The notes below the pieces were generated by a model. The model did not search any database, was not told the origin of the DNA, and was given only the letters and a program-made list of their open reading frames with translations. This document shows positions 14,728 through 26,801 of a stretch of 64,000 nt of DNA, in pieces (position 1 is the first letter of the stretch; each line of letters starts with the position of its first letter). The DNA lies in the NCBI GenBank assembly GCA_961205875.1, contig OY540814.1, forward strand, positions 25,922,151 to 25,986,150, given 5' to 3'. Made by a program: the position numbers and the translations under genes. This DNA comes from Sialis fuliginosa (Eukaryota; Arthropoda; Insecta; Megaloptera; Sialidae).

Positions 14728-15171
14728 TAGTAATGTTCACAATAATAAAAACTTATGTCAAAACACAAGTGTATTCTGCACATGTAATGGTGCATATGTA
14801 TTCGTATGCACTCTATGCGCGTGAGGGGAAAAACTCGGAATGAGGAAGAAATACAAGGAGACATTATTGAGGTATAGTAATGTTCACAATAATAAAAACT
14901 TATGTCAAAACACAAGTGTATTCTGCACATGTAAACGCGCATATGTATTCGTATGTACTCTATGCGCGTGAGGGGAAAAACTCGGAGTGAGGAAGAAATA
15001 CAAGGAGACATTATTGAGGTATAGTAATGTTCACAACAATAATTAAAACTTATGTCAAAACACAAGTGTATTCTGCACATGTAAAGGCGCATATGTATTC
15101 GTATGTACTCTATGCGCGTGAGGGGAAAAACTCGTAGTGAGGAAGAAATACAAGGAGATATTATAGAGGTA
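14728..15171 (-). repeat. Three tandem 147-150 bp units, open in one minus-strand frame
   Basis: Units start TAGTAATGTTCACAA at 14728, 14875 and 15022. Each includes CACAAGTGTATTCTGCACAT, GCATATGTATTCGTATG and GCGTGAGGGGAAAAACTCG. Because the period is a multiple of three, a 191-residue minus-strand frame (15194-14619) runs through all of them, giving three repeats of about 49 residues. No homology is recognised and codon use is not gene-like; most likely a minisatellite. Confidence 0.8.
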
Positions 15172-15917
15172 TAGTTACCCAGACCGGCGGGCAATAATGT
15201 GGTTCTATTGTAACGAATTTTCGAAAGTTCTAATTAGCCTGTTATATTGGGGTTCCTTTGTACTTTTATTATTTTACAAGTTGAGAAATTTCATTATTAC
15301 AAAATTCCCCAGATAAAATATCAAATCCTGGGCGCAAAATGTGTATTACTGTAAAACCAATATAAGGTTGATTTTTCATAAATGATCAAAGAATTCGTAT
15401 TTAAATGTAAATTAAATACAAAATTAGATTACATCAATTTTATTGGAACTTTGAGCAGATGTTTACCTAAATACCCACACTTTGTGAATTCATCTTTGAT
15501 GTATTTGATTCCTCAGACTTAATAGTAATCTTTTTTCAAAGAAATAACAAATTGTGTTACACCGAATGTTTACAAGTCACGTCCTTGATGATTGGAACAA
15601 ATAACAACAGAACTGTACAAAGAATTGACGAAACAAACTTTAACGCAGCGCCTGCTAATCCCAGGATAAAAGTAATGCTTGTCTTCTAATCTTGTTAAAT
15701 TCACTACGTGTGATCAGTCTGTTAGATATGTTCGTTTGTTTTTTTATTAGGTATTATTATATAAATAATCAGTCATCAAGATCAAGATCCAGAAAAAAAT
15801 TACGTAGAGAAAATGTTTCTATAGTAAAATAGTTATTTGTACATCTAGTATGTAAAATGACACATTATTAAATACGAGGTAAGTACACACATTTTTTACC
15901 TATATTAACGTGAATAT

Positions 15918-16070
15918 ATACTAATATTATAAATGTGAAAGTGTGTTTGTCTCTCTGTCTGTCTGTTACCTTTTCACGGCTAAACCGCTTAACCAAGCTT
16001 GATGAAATTTGCATCTTGCATCCTGAAGTATGATAATTTGTACAAACATAAAAAAAAGTGTGAAAATACG
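15918..16070 (+). mobile_element. Second copy of the ATACTAATATTATAAA repeat (5' part)
   Basis: ATACTAATATTATAAATGTG, a CTGTCTGTCTGTTACC stretch, TTTTCACGGCTAAACCGCTT and a GATGAAATTTGCA block follow the order of the copy at 21627. The GCGGACGAAGTCGCG end is absent here. Confidence 0.65.
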
Positions 16071-17126
16071 AAATTTAATTTTTATTTATTATTCAATTTA
16101 AAATCTTCAATCAAAAAATTAAAAACGTTACTGCGTAGAGAACATATTCTAATATACTGTTATTTTTTTCAATCCAATTAATTAATATTTACAAGCGCAA
16201 TCGTGGAAATACAAAATTTAATTTTCTGTTGTTGTTTTTTTTATAATATTAAATCTTTCACTCATTAAAACTGGTTAAATGTTATGATTTGTACTTGTAC
16301 TTCATAGATCTAATTGAAATCTATAATTTGAGTCCCCGTGAATCTAAGGGTCTCATAAATGTCACCTGCTCTGATTACCCCAGGGCACATTCCCTTCCTG
16401 TATGTCATATAGTTGAGTAAGCCAAAAAAGGGGGAAAAAAATTGAAACCAAAATAACCGCAATATACTGATTTTATATTTACGCTACCGCTCAGAACTGA
16501 TCTCTGCGCGTAACATCAAGTTTCTGAAATACCCACCCAGTATCTAGCCTGAAAGACTAGACGTTATTCACGTCAAAAAGCTGTACGAGAAATAGTTTCA
16601 ATATAGAAAATATTTCAGCTTACGTCGTATTACATATATTTACATAAATAGTAATACATAGATATGAACTGAAGATTGCACAAAGATCCACAGACTATAA
16701 TCTATAGTGGTCTTGGTGGCGTCATCTCAACAATCGAGAGGTCGTGACACCGCCAATGACCTCTAGCTAGCATAAAAACCTAATGTTTATTCTTATTCTC
16801 TCTGTTTTGTAGATTGAATGGAACCCGAGAACATAATTGTGTACAACGAAGTTAATTGAGCTTAATTAAAAAGTTAATAATGTATATTGTTTTTCACTTG
16901 TTTTGGGTACTTATTGGGAAGTTGAATGTTTTTACTTCGGTATCGTATATGAATACCCATTTTACGAAAATATAATTCAAATACATAAGACAAATCGAGC
17001 CCTAACCGCCAAGTTACCGTTCGCAACAATTTTACCGAATTAAGTTTAATTTTCTGTTAAAAAGAGTAAAATAATAAATAATAAAAATTAATAAATGCCC
17101 GGATTTCAAAATCGATTTATAAAAAA
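16071..17126. other. No gene recognised
   Basis: AT-rich sequence with no exon or clear transposon end seen. A modestly GC-richer patch around 16670-16760 has no recognised content. Confidence 0.5.
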
Positions 17127-17240
17127 TTAGCTGTTATCCGTGACTTCGTCCGCGTGGAATTTAGATTAAGTAATATAGATTTATGTTATTATAGTCGATA
17201 AAACAGGTTTTAAGTTTCGCATCTACACGCTAGCGGATAT
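17127..17240 (-). mobile_element. Reverse-oriented end of the same dispersed repeat
   Basis: GTGACTTCGTCCGCGTGGAA is the reverse complement of the GCGGACGAAGTCGCG terminus, followed by AAACAGGTTTTAAGTTT as in the copy at 21627. Truncated. Confidence 0.6.
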
Positions 17241-17675
17241 TTTTCAAACTTTTTTTTTGCCAAAAATTTTAAAATACGTAAAAATATTTAAATAAACTGC
17301 AAATCCTTACTTCTATAGTTATCCGATTTGGCTGAGTTTTAATAGGGTTCTATTCTGCAAATAGATGAAGCTAATTCAAATGGTTTAATGTTAATTTATT
17401 ACGTGCTACGAGCTGTAGTTTGTTGCCGTGGTGTAAAAATGGGTAAAAAACGACAAATTGAACTTTGTTTATATTTTTATGACAGAAAATTAAAACCAAT
17501 CGATATTAAATTAAGTAAATATGGAGACTGTAATGTCCTCTTTCAGAGAATGTAAACTTTTAATTGGGTTACTGAAGAAATTTAAGATATAATGCTCATT
17601 TTATCAATGTATATACGCAAAAAAATAGGACGATAATAGACCACATTCCAAGCTATGTTTGGGGTGTATAATATG

Positions 17676-17913
17676 TAGAGATTGGAAAAATAGTTTTTCA
17701 ACTATTGCGTAAAAATGCATTTATTGTAATTTTATTTTCAGAAAACTGGTTTGATTGAACACAATTTGAAATCAACTATTTGCAACTACCTTTCCAACTA
17801 TTTTTAAACTAATTTTTATTAAATCGCAAAAAAAACTATTTACCAACTATTTTCCGAAAAAATTCAATTAGTAACTATTTTATTGAAAATAACAACTATT
17901 TTTCCAATCTCTA
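17676..17913. mobile_element. MITE, AGAGATTGGAAAAATAGTT family, copy 1
   Basis: TAGAGATTGGAAAAATAGTT at the left is mirrored by AACTATTTTTCCAATCTCTA at the right. Internal runs of AACTATTT words occur. It is related to the copy at 41024-41296. The TSD is not exact. Confidence 0.75.
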
Positions 17914-18830
17914 ATAAATATGTTAATTCTTAAATCAAGATATCCAACAAATACCACAAATACAAAACAATAAATATACCCTACCCAAATCCCTCTAAAG
18001 TAATATTCCCCGTTTCACTAGAGTAAGACATATGGATATTATTATTTCTTATATACAAACTTGAAAATCCCGCAATAAGATTTAAGTGTATTAGCAGTTA
18101 AAAAGCGCCGTTTATAAACAAAGTTACAGCAAATGGTGGATACTAACGACGCGTCTAATTCAAATCTCAACGCGATTTAATTTGTTTGGTGGGGGATACC
18201 CCCTCTCACTTTTTACCACCGTGCATAAATACGCATCGCTTAATAGGTATTTCATTTAACTTTAAATTAAAAATTTATAATGAAGGTAATGAAAATAATC
18301 GTGGATAGAACGTTAAACGCTTTTCAAAGTTTATAAAGTATAACATTTTAAGAAATGTTTTTTGAGGAAGTGTGTTTATGACGCGTGACCCATTTCCCTT
18401 TTTATATATTTTTGATTTTTGTTAAATAATTTACATTTTAAAAACTCTCATTACTTTTTATTTACCGGAAATTTGATAAATGGATATACCTAATAAAAAA
18501 AATACATAATTATTATAGATAACCTATTTTATCTTGGAAAGCATTATTTAAAGAGAAATACTTTTCAAGAATTTTTTTTTAATAAAAGTTGCATGGTTTG
18601 GAAGAAGGCATTCAATATGGCTACTAAAAGGTTCCAGGCCTACTGTGGGTAATTTATATTTCTGTTATGATATCTTATTCAATCGAAAAAGATTCTAGAA
18701 CGTTAATTTTAGGTTTTCTACTTGAAAATCATCAACTTTCAATTTTTACTACTGGAAAAACGGAGAAACTGTGGTTTCTTGGTCATTTAAACTAAGAACA
18801 TACACCTTAACCACAATAAAACAATGTCAC

Positions 18831-18888
18831 TCGAAACGCTCCTGATGAGGACTTCTTGTGAAGTCGAAACACGTGTCGAGTAGGTTTC
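18831..18888 (+). ncRNA. Type I hammerhead ribozyme motif
   Basis: The conserved core CTGATGA (18842-18848) is followed by a stem II hairpin (GACTTC-TTGT-GAAGTC, 18850-18865), then GAAA (18866-18869). Stem III is very short (ACA/TGT, 18869-18871 with 18874-18876) within the self-complementary ACACGTGT. The predicted cleavage base is C18877. Stem I is closed by the flanks: GAG (18878-18880) pairs with CTC (18839-18841), and after a small internal loop GTTTC (18884-18888) pairs with GAAAC (18833-18837). One extra G (18849 or 18850) bulges next to the core. Such minimal type I hammerheads with tiny stem III are known from Penelope-like retroelements and small self-cleaving retroelement RNAs of animals. 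No reverse transcriptase ORF was seen nearby, so the host element is unidentified. Confidence 0.8.
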
Positions 18889-19098
18889 AATTTTTAATTT
18901 TCATTTATTAAAAATGATTCTATTGAAGCACAAATATCTCTTATTGATGCGCCGTGCAATAAAAAAGGTTGAAAAGCCAAAAGTAATGAACCAATTCGAA
19001 AAATTGCGTGCACATTTGTCCTAAACCAATTTTGAACAAAACATAGAGGTCGTCCGGTCGCAATGAACTCTGTATAACCGGCAGGACTGCATCTAGGA

Positions 19099-19115
19099 CA
19101 CACACACACACACAC
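19099..19115 (+). repeat. (CA)n microsatellite
   Basis: A run of about eight CA units. On the minus strand it supplies the CVCVC stretch of a spurious 79-residue frame. Confidence 0.85.
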
Positions 19116-19309
19116 GAGCAAGGATAGTAACAAAAACCGTAATGATAAATGTCACTTCTTGTGAGACATCTCTATAAAGTACAGTGCCGTAACTACACAA
19201 AATATACTCCAGAATGTATTATTCGAAAAAGGTTAAGTTTATAGGTACGTATAAAATTTAGGGAGTTAATATATAGAAAACTATTTAGCATTATTTATTC
19301 GCGGATTAA

Positions 19310-20246
19310 GAGGGGTGGGAATCGCACCAGGTGCCCATAAAATTTTTTTGGGTCAACTCATTATAATTAAGTAAAAAAATTATTTTATTTTATTTTAACA
19401 TGGGTAAATTAATACAGATCTGTGTTTTCAGTTAATAAATTATTTTAAAAATATTATTAGAATATTCATCTTTATGCGCAACTCAAACATTTTAACCAAA
19501 AATCAAAAAAAAGAATTTAATATTAATTTACACGCTCAATTATAAAACTATAATACCTCTACGTCTTATTTTCTTGTACTTTAGTCGATATTTGTATGAA
19601 GAGTTGAAGTTCACTACAGAAAATAATTTCATTCTCGTATAGCAAATGACGTGAAAAGTTGAAATTTTCAAACCGCAGGTCTGTATCTGAAGCCATTCTC
19701 GAGATATAGCCTCTCAAAGTTTAGTTTTTTCAAATTTTTGGAGATCAAAAAAATTCAAAGGGGTATACCTTAAAAAAATGACGATTTTTGGCAAAAATTT
19801 TTTGTCGGATTTTAAGGTATTATACATGTCATTATATAGATTTTGACACGCTGATTCCAAATCCGTCAACTAAAATCAATTCCGACCACGCGTTCAAAAG
19901 TTAGGGCCATTTTTCTTCAAAATTTTGAAAAAACTTTGAGAGGCTATATCTCGAGAACGGTTTGAGATACAGACCTGCGGTTTAAAAATTTCAACTTTTC
20001 ACGCCATTTTCTATACAATTTTAACGCAATCAAAAATTTTTTAGTGATATTTCCTGCAGTGAACTTCAAATCGTTAACTAAAATACAAGAAAATAAGACG
20101 TAGTTACTAAATAAATAGATAAGAATTTATTTAAAAAAGTAAAAGCTTGAATTTAAGGTGTTTCATAACTAGTTTTTTTTGTTAATAGGAGGAAGAGGAT
20201 TGACAAAATATGCTTCCCTTATTAAAAACTTCACGCCTCACCACTG
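19310..20246. mobile_element. hAT-like foldback element, copy B (shorter, decayed)
   Basis: Shares the palindrome of the copies at 10952 and 37260: arms begin with CTACGTCTTATTTTCTTG near 19558 and end near 20104. It has internal deletions and ends CGCCTCACCACTG. The left terminus is diverged, so the left boundary is approximate, and no TSD was identified. Confidence 0.65.
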
Positions 20247-20697
20247 ATTTAGTGAGTTATTTATGTAAAACGAATCGACTTGCAGTTTTTAGGTTATGTG
20301 ATTGTGTTCTTTTATATAAATGTAAAATATAATAAATGTTATATGATGTTTATTTTATAAGGGTACGACTTAAGCTATAGAGGTAATACCACTTAGGACA
20401 CTGGTTTCCTAAGTCGTTATTATCAAAATGATAAAAATTTCGTTCTTTGTTGTAACAAATAGATACCTAAATAATAAAATTTACAAATAATGTATACACG
20501 TATTTTTTAATAATAAATTCTTTAATCTATATACATTTTCCCTTACGGGGTAGGACTTGAGAAACCTTACCTTACATGTACGTTGTACATAGTACTATAT
20601 TAATATTATATATGTACATATAACTGTGATAACAAAAGATTGAAGATAAAGGAAAGAATCACCTCCTGTCTGTAGTATGTTTTATTACGCTCTATAT

Positions 20698-21094
20698 CAG
20701 CGATTTCCAAACTGGGAGGCGCGCCTCCCTAGGGAGGCGCGGACTAGTGCAAAGGGAGGCGCGAAAAGTTTACTAGAAATGTAATTTTGATAACATAACA
20801 TATAATATATTATTTATTATTGTTTTCTCAAATATTACATACTTATTAATATAATGGCAAACATTTCTCTCCTCTCTCTAGGAATTTCAAATAAAATAAT
20901 AATTAAATTCATTTAAAATTGATTGTTATATTTAAAATTTTTAAATTTAATTGTTAATTAAACAATAAAAACTTGTTATTATTGATTTATTCTTTTTTTG
21001 TATTTTATACCTTTCAAAATATGGGGGGGGGGAGGCGCCAAGATTAGATTTTTTCTAATGGGAGGCGTAGTGACGTAAAGTTTGGAAACCACTG
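20698..21094. mobile_element. Non-autonomous hAT element (397 bp)
   Basis: Ends are CAGCGATTTCCAAACT and AGTTTGGAAACCACTG (imperfect terminal inverted repeats), with exact 8-bp TSD CTCTATAT at 20690-20697 and 21095-21102. The interior carries GGGAGGCGC motifs at both ends and a G-run near 21022-21032. No transposase remnant was found. Confidence 0.9.
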
Positions 21095-21626
21095 CTCTAT
21101 ATTATTATTATACGACATATTATGTCTATTGTACCGAATATTCTCATCTGCTTTTTTTATATTTAATTTTTTATAAAATATGTACGTTATATGTGATATA
21201 TTTTCGTAAAAAAAAAAACATTTCTTATATTTCCAGTCATTTTTATTATATTTAAAAAATAATTTCAAGGATGTAATGATTTGAATTAGTCCTTCCATTA
21301 AAAACATTAGTGATTCTCATAGCTTTGTCATTTGTTTATTACACTCTTTTCTGTGAAATTCATAAACTGATATCTCCGGAAATATCAGATTGCGAGCTTT
21401 TGTTTATCAGACTTTTTTTACTCATTTTAGTCAGTAGATATTAAACAACCTTAAAATTTCCGAATTTTCTAACACTTAAAGAAACAGATTTTTTTTTCAA
21501 AACCAAAAAAAATAGATAGAGATCAAGATATGAAATTTTGACGAAATAAGACCAATAATATATTAACGCCGGAAGTCTCGGTTTAAAAAGATTTTCAATG
21601 ATAAGTAAAAATTTACTATTTGATAT

Positions 21627-21924
21627 CCATACTAATATTATAAACGCGAAAGTGTCTTTGTTTGTTACCTTTTCACGGCTAAACTGCTGAACCGATTTTA
21701 ATGAAATTTAGCATGGAGATAACTTACATCTTGAAGAATGACATAAGTTACTTTGTATCCCGAAATTGAATAGATTTAAAATAATTGGTGTATGTACTTA
21801 GTTTAGTGACTTCTAGCGTGCAATGCAAAACTAAAAACCTGTTTTATCAACTATCATAACAGAAAAATGTATTATCTAACCCTAACCTGTATTTTACGCG
21901 GACGAAGTCGCGAGTCAGGTAGTT
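21627..21924 (+). mobile_element. Dispersed repeat, ATACTAATATTATAAA...GCGGACGAAGTCGCG family
   Basis: Begins ATACTAATATTATAAACGCG, continues TTACCTTTTCACGGCTAAAC and GAACCGATTTTAATGAAATT, and ends GCGGACGAAGTCGCG. This composition is a well-known interspersed repeat of insect genomes. Related pieces are at about 15918-16030, 17127-17240 (reverse), 35655-35700 (reverse) and 45757-45800. Confidence 0.7.
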
Positions 21925-24900
21925 AATCTATTAATGAATAATTAAAGTAAGAGATTTTTCTCGATCTCAATTCATTTCCAAAAACTGAGACGAGACATAC
22001 CTGCGTCTCGTCTCGTATGCAGCCCTAAAAAATACGACTGTTATTAATTTTGAAAACGAATTTTAAACATCGTTAATAAAAACACAAACAAAACAAAAAC
22101 AAGATTTTTGGTTTTTGCTTTGAAAAAACGCCTTAAGAGTTTTCTCATTCACCCTTTGTGAATAAGGGTAAAACTTCCCGAACTGACCCTTTCTCCTGTA
22201 TCTTAATTTAAAAAATATTATAAAATATGCAAAAATACCGTTTTTTTTTTTTTAAATATCTAATCAGAAATTAACTTCGAAAAGTTGTATTATGTACAAT
22301 GTTAATAATAATTCCACGTTATCTGTAAATCTTAAACGCAGAAACCTTTAGAGAGGCCGACACAAAATGGGTGGACAATAGAAGAAATAAATCACAAGGA
22401 TTGCCAAAACATAATTGCACTCGACAGATCTAAAGTCACCGTCAATATTGTGTGACAAAGGAAAAGCGATAAATCATTAATGAGAATTTTCCTTTATAAA
22501 ATATCTAAAATCTGATTGCCTGAAGAGAGGATTGGGTACAACACTCTCCTTTTTGAGAACACTTTTGTATCTACTGATAAATTTAAAATTTCCATTTATA
22601 AAAAAATAATAAAATTGAATACGCTCCTGCGTTTTTGTGTAAATACATATTTGATGACAGACACATTAAAAAGTTCTGCGACCCTTAGAATATTTAAATT
22701 ATAAACATGAAATTTAATATACCTCAAAATTTTAAACATTATGCTAAACATTAATGATATATTTAAGAATTACGAAACATTTTTTACTAGTTTTTGTATT
22801 TTGCGTTAAATTATATCTCAATAGAGGGTACTTTATATATATTTCTAAAAAAAAAATCGAGTCCAAATATTTAATGAAAGTAATATAATAAATTCTAGTT
22901 TAAAAATTAAAAAAGAAATCACGTAAATCTGATAAGTTGTTCTCGAGTGATAAGCGCACTAACGGACAGACAGACATACATTGAGCTTTATATATATTAA
23001 GGATGAAAAATTAACAAATTTTGTAAATTTACGTACCTATATGGTACAATACGTAAAGATAACACTAAAATAGTAGATGTTAAGACATTGCATATATACA
23101 AAATACATATTAATAACCCCCCATTGCATTGGAAACCTTTATGAAAATTAAACTACACCACTTATTTCCATGATTTATACGACGGTCCGTGTTATTACGT
23201 AGGGCAGAATTTATTAATACCTCCCTCCCCCCATTCCCCGCCCAGGAAACGACACTGCGTTTGTAGAAACCGCTCGCTGTAATGAGTGAACCGCACTGCA
23301 CGGTCTCAAATGCCGTATAAATCTGCAAATTAGTAAATATTCAAATTGCGTTGTAAGCTCTCTGTATATGTGACAGCGAACTTAGAGTAAATAATTATGT
23401 GTGATTTTATGTTATGAATACATATGTAGATTCAAATAGATTATCACTATGATTGTAACTTCAAGGAAAAATTAAAATAGTAAATATTGAGTAAGGAATT
23501 GCAAATTATTCCAACAAGTTTATTTTTCATCCGGCCCCCCATGTTTAAAAAAAATTCGATCCGGCCCGTTTCTCGAAAAGTTTGGTGACCCCTGACATAC
23601 ACGATACAACGCACACACACTCTATAATATAAAAAAAATCGGTTTCTTTGTGAGAGATAACTTGCGTGCGTGAATTAAAAATAATATATTTTTGCAATGT
23701 GGCATTACAATTCAAACAAAAATATAATACGTGATTAGTACTAAATACAATGTATAAAAAGATAATAAAGTGGAGTAGGATAAAGACATTTACTTTTTAT
23801 TCATGTCTAATTAGAAAATATATTAATATATTAATATAAATGAGAAAAGATAAATGTAAATAAAAAATACATTATTTTATAGTTTTTTCAATATGTTCAT
23901 AAAATTATATTCTTGGCTGTTATTATTTAAAAAAAATGTAATATATAAGTATAGGAAAAAACTGAAACATATGTTTAAATCTTTTTTTTTATTAAGCTTC
24001 ATAACAACCTACTGGATTCTTTTTTTGGAACTACTATACATTTCACTTATCCTCCTACCTCCTACGCGATTCGTAATCTTACAATAAAATATACTATCAA
24101 AGGGCATATAAGTACGGATACCCTAAAGGGTGGGTGTTATAGAAATAAAAAAGACAGCATATAAATTCATACACGCACATATGAGTCGTTCAGAGGCCAA
24201 AGGGACTAATTTCACAACAAACAAACATACTATAAATAAAGGTGAAGTAATAGATATAAAATGTATTAATTTTTATAGGTCAAAAATAAAAATCGAGTAG
24301 ATATTTTATTATGCAAACTATTTGTAAAAATTTCATGTTTCAACTTTTCCATTTTTATTGATATATTTAACCAATCAAAAGTGTTTCACGACGGTCTCTA
24401 AAAGCAATGGTGACAAGTGTACCTCATAATACACAATTCATTATTATACATTTATAATAAACACTACTCTAAAATTACAAACAAATTTATAACTATTTGA
24501 CACCTTGCAGATAGTGTTAATTTAGCTTTTGTTAAAATAAATATTTCTGCACAATACGGAAAATATTTTTATACATGATACATGAATGAAAAAATGGCCT
24601 TATCTATCCACCTCCTTTATAGAAATAAACAAAAATTATCTAATTATCATTTTGTTAAAATAATTTGTATCTGAAGAAAAACAAAAGAAAAGGTTTACAA
24701 AAATATACATACAATTCTATAAAAATCAATATGACATTACATAGAAAAGTTTTGTACATTTCTTTTCATAGCTACAACACCATTTGTGGGAGACCTGCAC
24801 AGTATCAGAATATAGTTGTTATTTCCGGCGAAGCACAGATCCGGTGTGCGGAAGTCAATAAACACTAAATATCTACCTACATTTGTTATAAGTTTTCAAT

Positions 24901-25579
24901 ACAGATTGTTTTTATTGTATCAACAAAAATAGGAAGATTTATTTTATAAAATTAACTGTCAAATATCTATAATAGGCATGATGCCTAATTTTTAAAAACT
25001 ATTTTATGATGATCTTACGTGTCTCTTATTTCCAAAAAAATGTTTATTTCTGCAGAAAATAAAGGTTTAATCACAAAAATTGACCCTTTTAAAACTAATT
25101 TTGAATTTGACGCCAATATGCTCGCAGGTGTCATGGCGCATTTTTGACGTTACGCCTATGTAAACACTCCTTGTCAATTATAATAAATCCTTATTCTATC
25201 GCTAATGTTTCTCGGTTTTGCTTTTGGTAACACAAAACTGAACTAATTGATAATTTAAAATCACAAAATAATTTATAAACAGTGCAGATATTAATGAAAC
25301 AAAAATGACGTATACGTAGCCGTGAAGTCACCCACTCTGACTGTCGTTTTATCAAACATGGCGGATTGCTGTATTTTGCGTATTTATTTTAACAAAAATA
25401 ATATTAATCTCGCTTTTAATATAAAAATTAATACATTTTTTAGAGTCTTTTTAATTTATTTCATTATTTAAAATCATAATTTCAGTGACACTTTGTCAGT
25501 GGCATTATGCCTATTGAAAATGTACGTAAGCGACGTAAATCGAAGAGCCATAACTTTGTATATCTCTTCATTATTTATC
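21925..25579. other. No gene; scattered repeat fragments
   Basis: Contains a GAGACGAGAC...GCAGCCCTAA fragment at 21990-22030, of a family also near 9915, 48690 and 52115. A LINE-like tail with GACGGACAGACAGACAT words is at 22965-22990, and the solo hAT end at 23520-23596. No coding exon recognised. Confidence 0.5.
23520..23596 (-). mobile_element. Solo hAT terminus fragment
   Basis: The minus strand reads CAGGGGTCACCAAACTTTT followed by GGGCCGGAT words, a standard hAT end. The opposite end was not located. Confidence 0.5.
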
Positions 25580-25581
25580 TA

Positions 25582-26149
25582 TACAGGGTGAGTCGGGAGG
25601 AATCTGTAATACTCCAGGAATGTATTGTATACGTGAAAATAATAACAAAAACCCCAAATTTTGTTATCCGATTTTCATTTGTTTTTAAGTTATAGCGTCA
25701 TTAAAAATTAAAGAAATTTCAGTAATTATTGAAGTACTAATAATGGATAAAGTAGTATGCTATGTTCCAGGCTCGAAAACATTTGATACATTTGATCATT
25801 TTTGTATTGCCAAACTGATTTAAGTACGTAACCTAACCTAACCTGATTTAAGTACGGTTATTTCTTGAGTTTGTACGATTAAAGAGTTACAAGACTCAAT
25901 CAGGAGAGCAACAGGTGCCCTTCGTAGACAAAGCAGAAAATGTTTAGATGTGAATAGCGGTATCTTTGAACATTTATTATGAGAATTATTAATTTTTAGT
26001 AATTATGTATGAAATTTCTTTAATTTTTAATTACGCTATAACATAAAAACAAATGAAAATCGGATAATAAAATTTGGGGTTTTTGTTATTATTTTCACGT
26101 GTACAATACATTCCTGGAGTATTACAGATTCCTCCCGACTCACCCTGTA
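25582..26149. mobile_element. Tc1/mariner-like MITE with about 145-bp terminal inverted repeats
   Basis: Ends TACAGGGTGAGTCGGGAGG and its complement, flanked by TA dinucleotides (25580-25581, 26150-26151). The inverted repeats run about 145 bp from each end with few mismatches. The centre is a unique stretch of roughly 270 bp that includes TTAGG-like units at 25829-25844. Confidence 0.85.
25829..25844 (-). repeat. Short interstitial TTAGG-type repeat
   Basis: TAACCTAACCTAACCT on the plus strand equals three units of TTAGG, the ancestral insect telomere repeat, on the minus strand. It is only three units and lies inside the Tc1/mariner-like MITE, so it may be coincidental. Confidence 0.5.
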
Positions 26150-26801
26150 TATACTAATGTTCAAATAAACTAACTAAAAATAATAGATTTTTTTGTATAA
26201 AAAAATCCTTGTTACAATCCTGCGTTTGCATCAGATAACATCCGCACATCGCGGTATGCATTCTAAAGGACGTTGCCTCCGGTTCGATATAACTACATTA
26301 CCACCATCCTGCTTTAGTTTCTTATACACTCAACCGTGCATCGTAAAAATGAAAATTGATTTTGTCTCCGTATCCCGGTGAAACAATATTTTCTGATAAA
26401 GCTTAGAGTAACATAAGTGTCGTTTTGTTACAAACAACAATATAAAGCTGTAAAAATTTATCGATATTATAGTCCTTTAGTTCTCTACTTTTACAAACAA
26501 AGGAAGTATTCTACATGGATACAAACATGATCGTGTTTTAAATAACTAAATAAGGTACTGGCACCACGCAGTGGGTTTAAATGACAAAATTTTGCGTGAA
26601 ATTTCGCTTCAAGCCAATTTTCAACAAATTTGAATGCAGTCGATCTTATTTGAGAGCTAAGTAGTTATAGTTACCCCATATAAAATTACCCCAAAAATAG
26701 TATTTTTACCCTCTTAATTACTCTTTCACCCAGTGCCGGATTAAGTCAACGCGGGGCCCGTAGCAAATGTTATAAAGAGGCCGTTGGCAGTGGCGTGGAG
26801 G

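Noticed and set aside
18894-19133. 79-residue minus-strand frame with CVCVC start
   Set aside because: Starts in a CA microsatellite, has no recognised domain and no splice context; lies next to the hammerhead motif but is not a reverse transcriptase.
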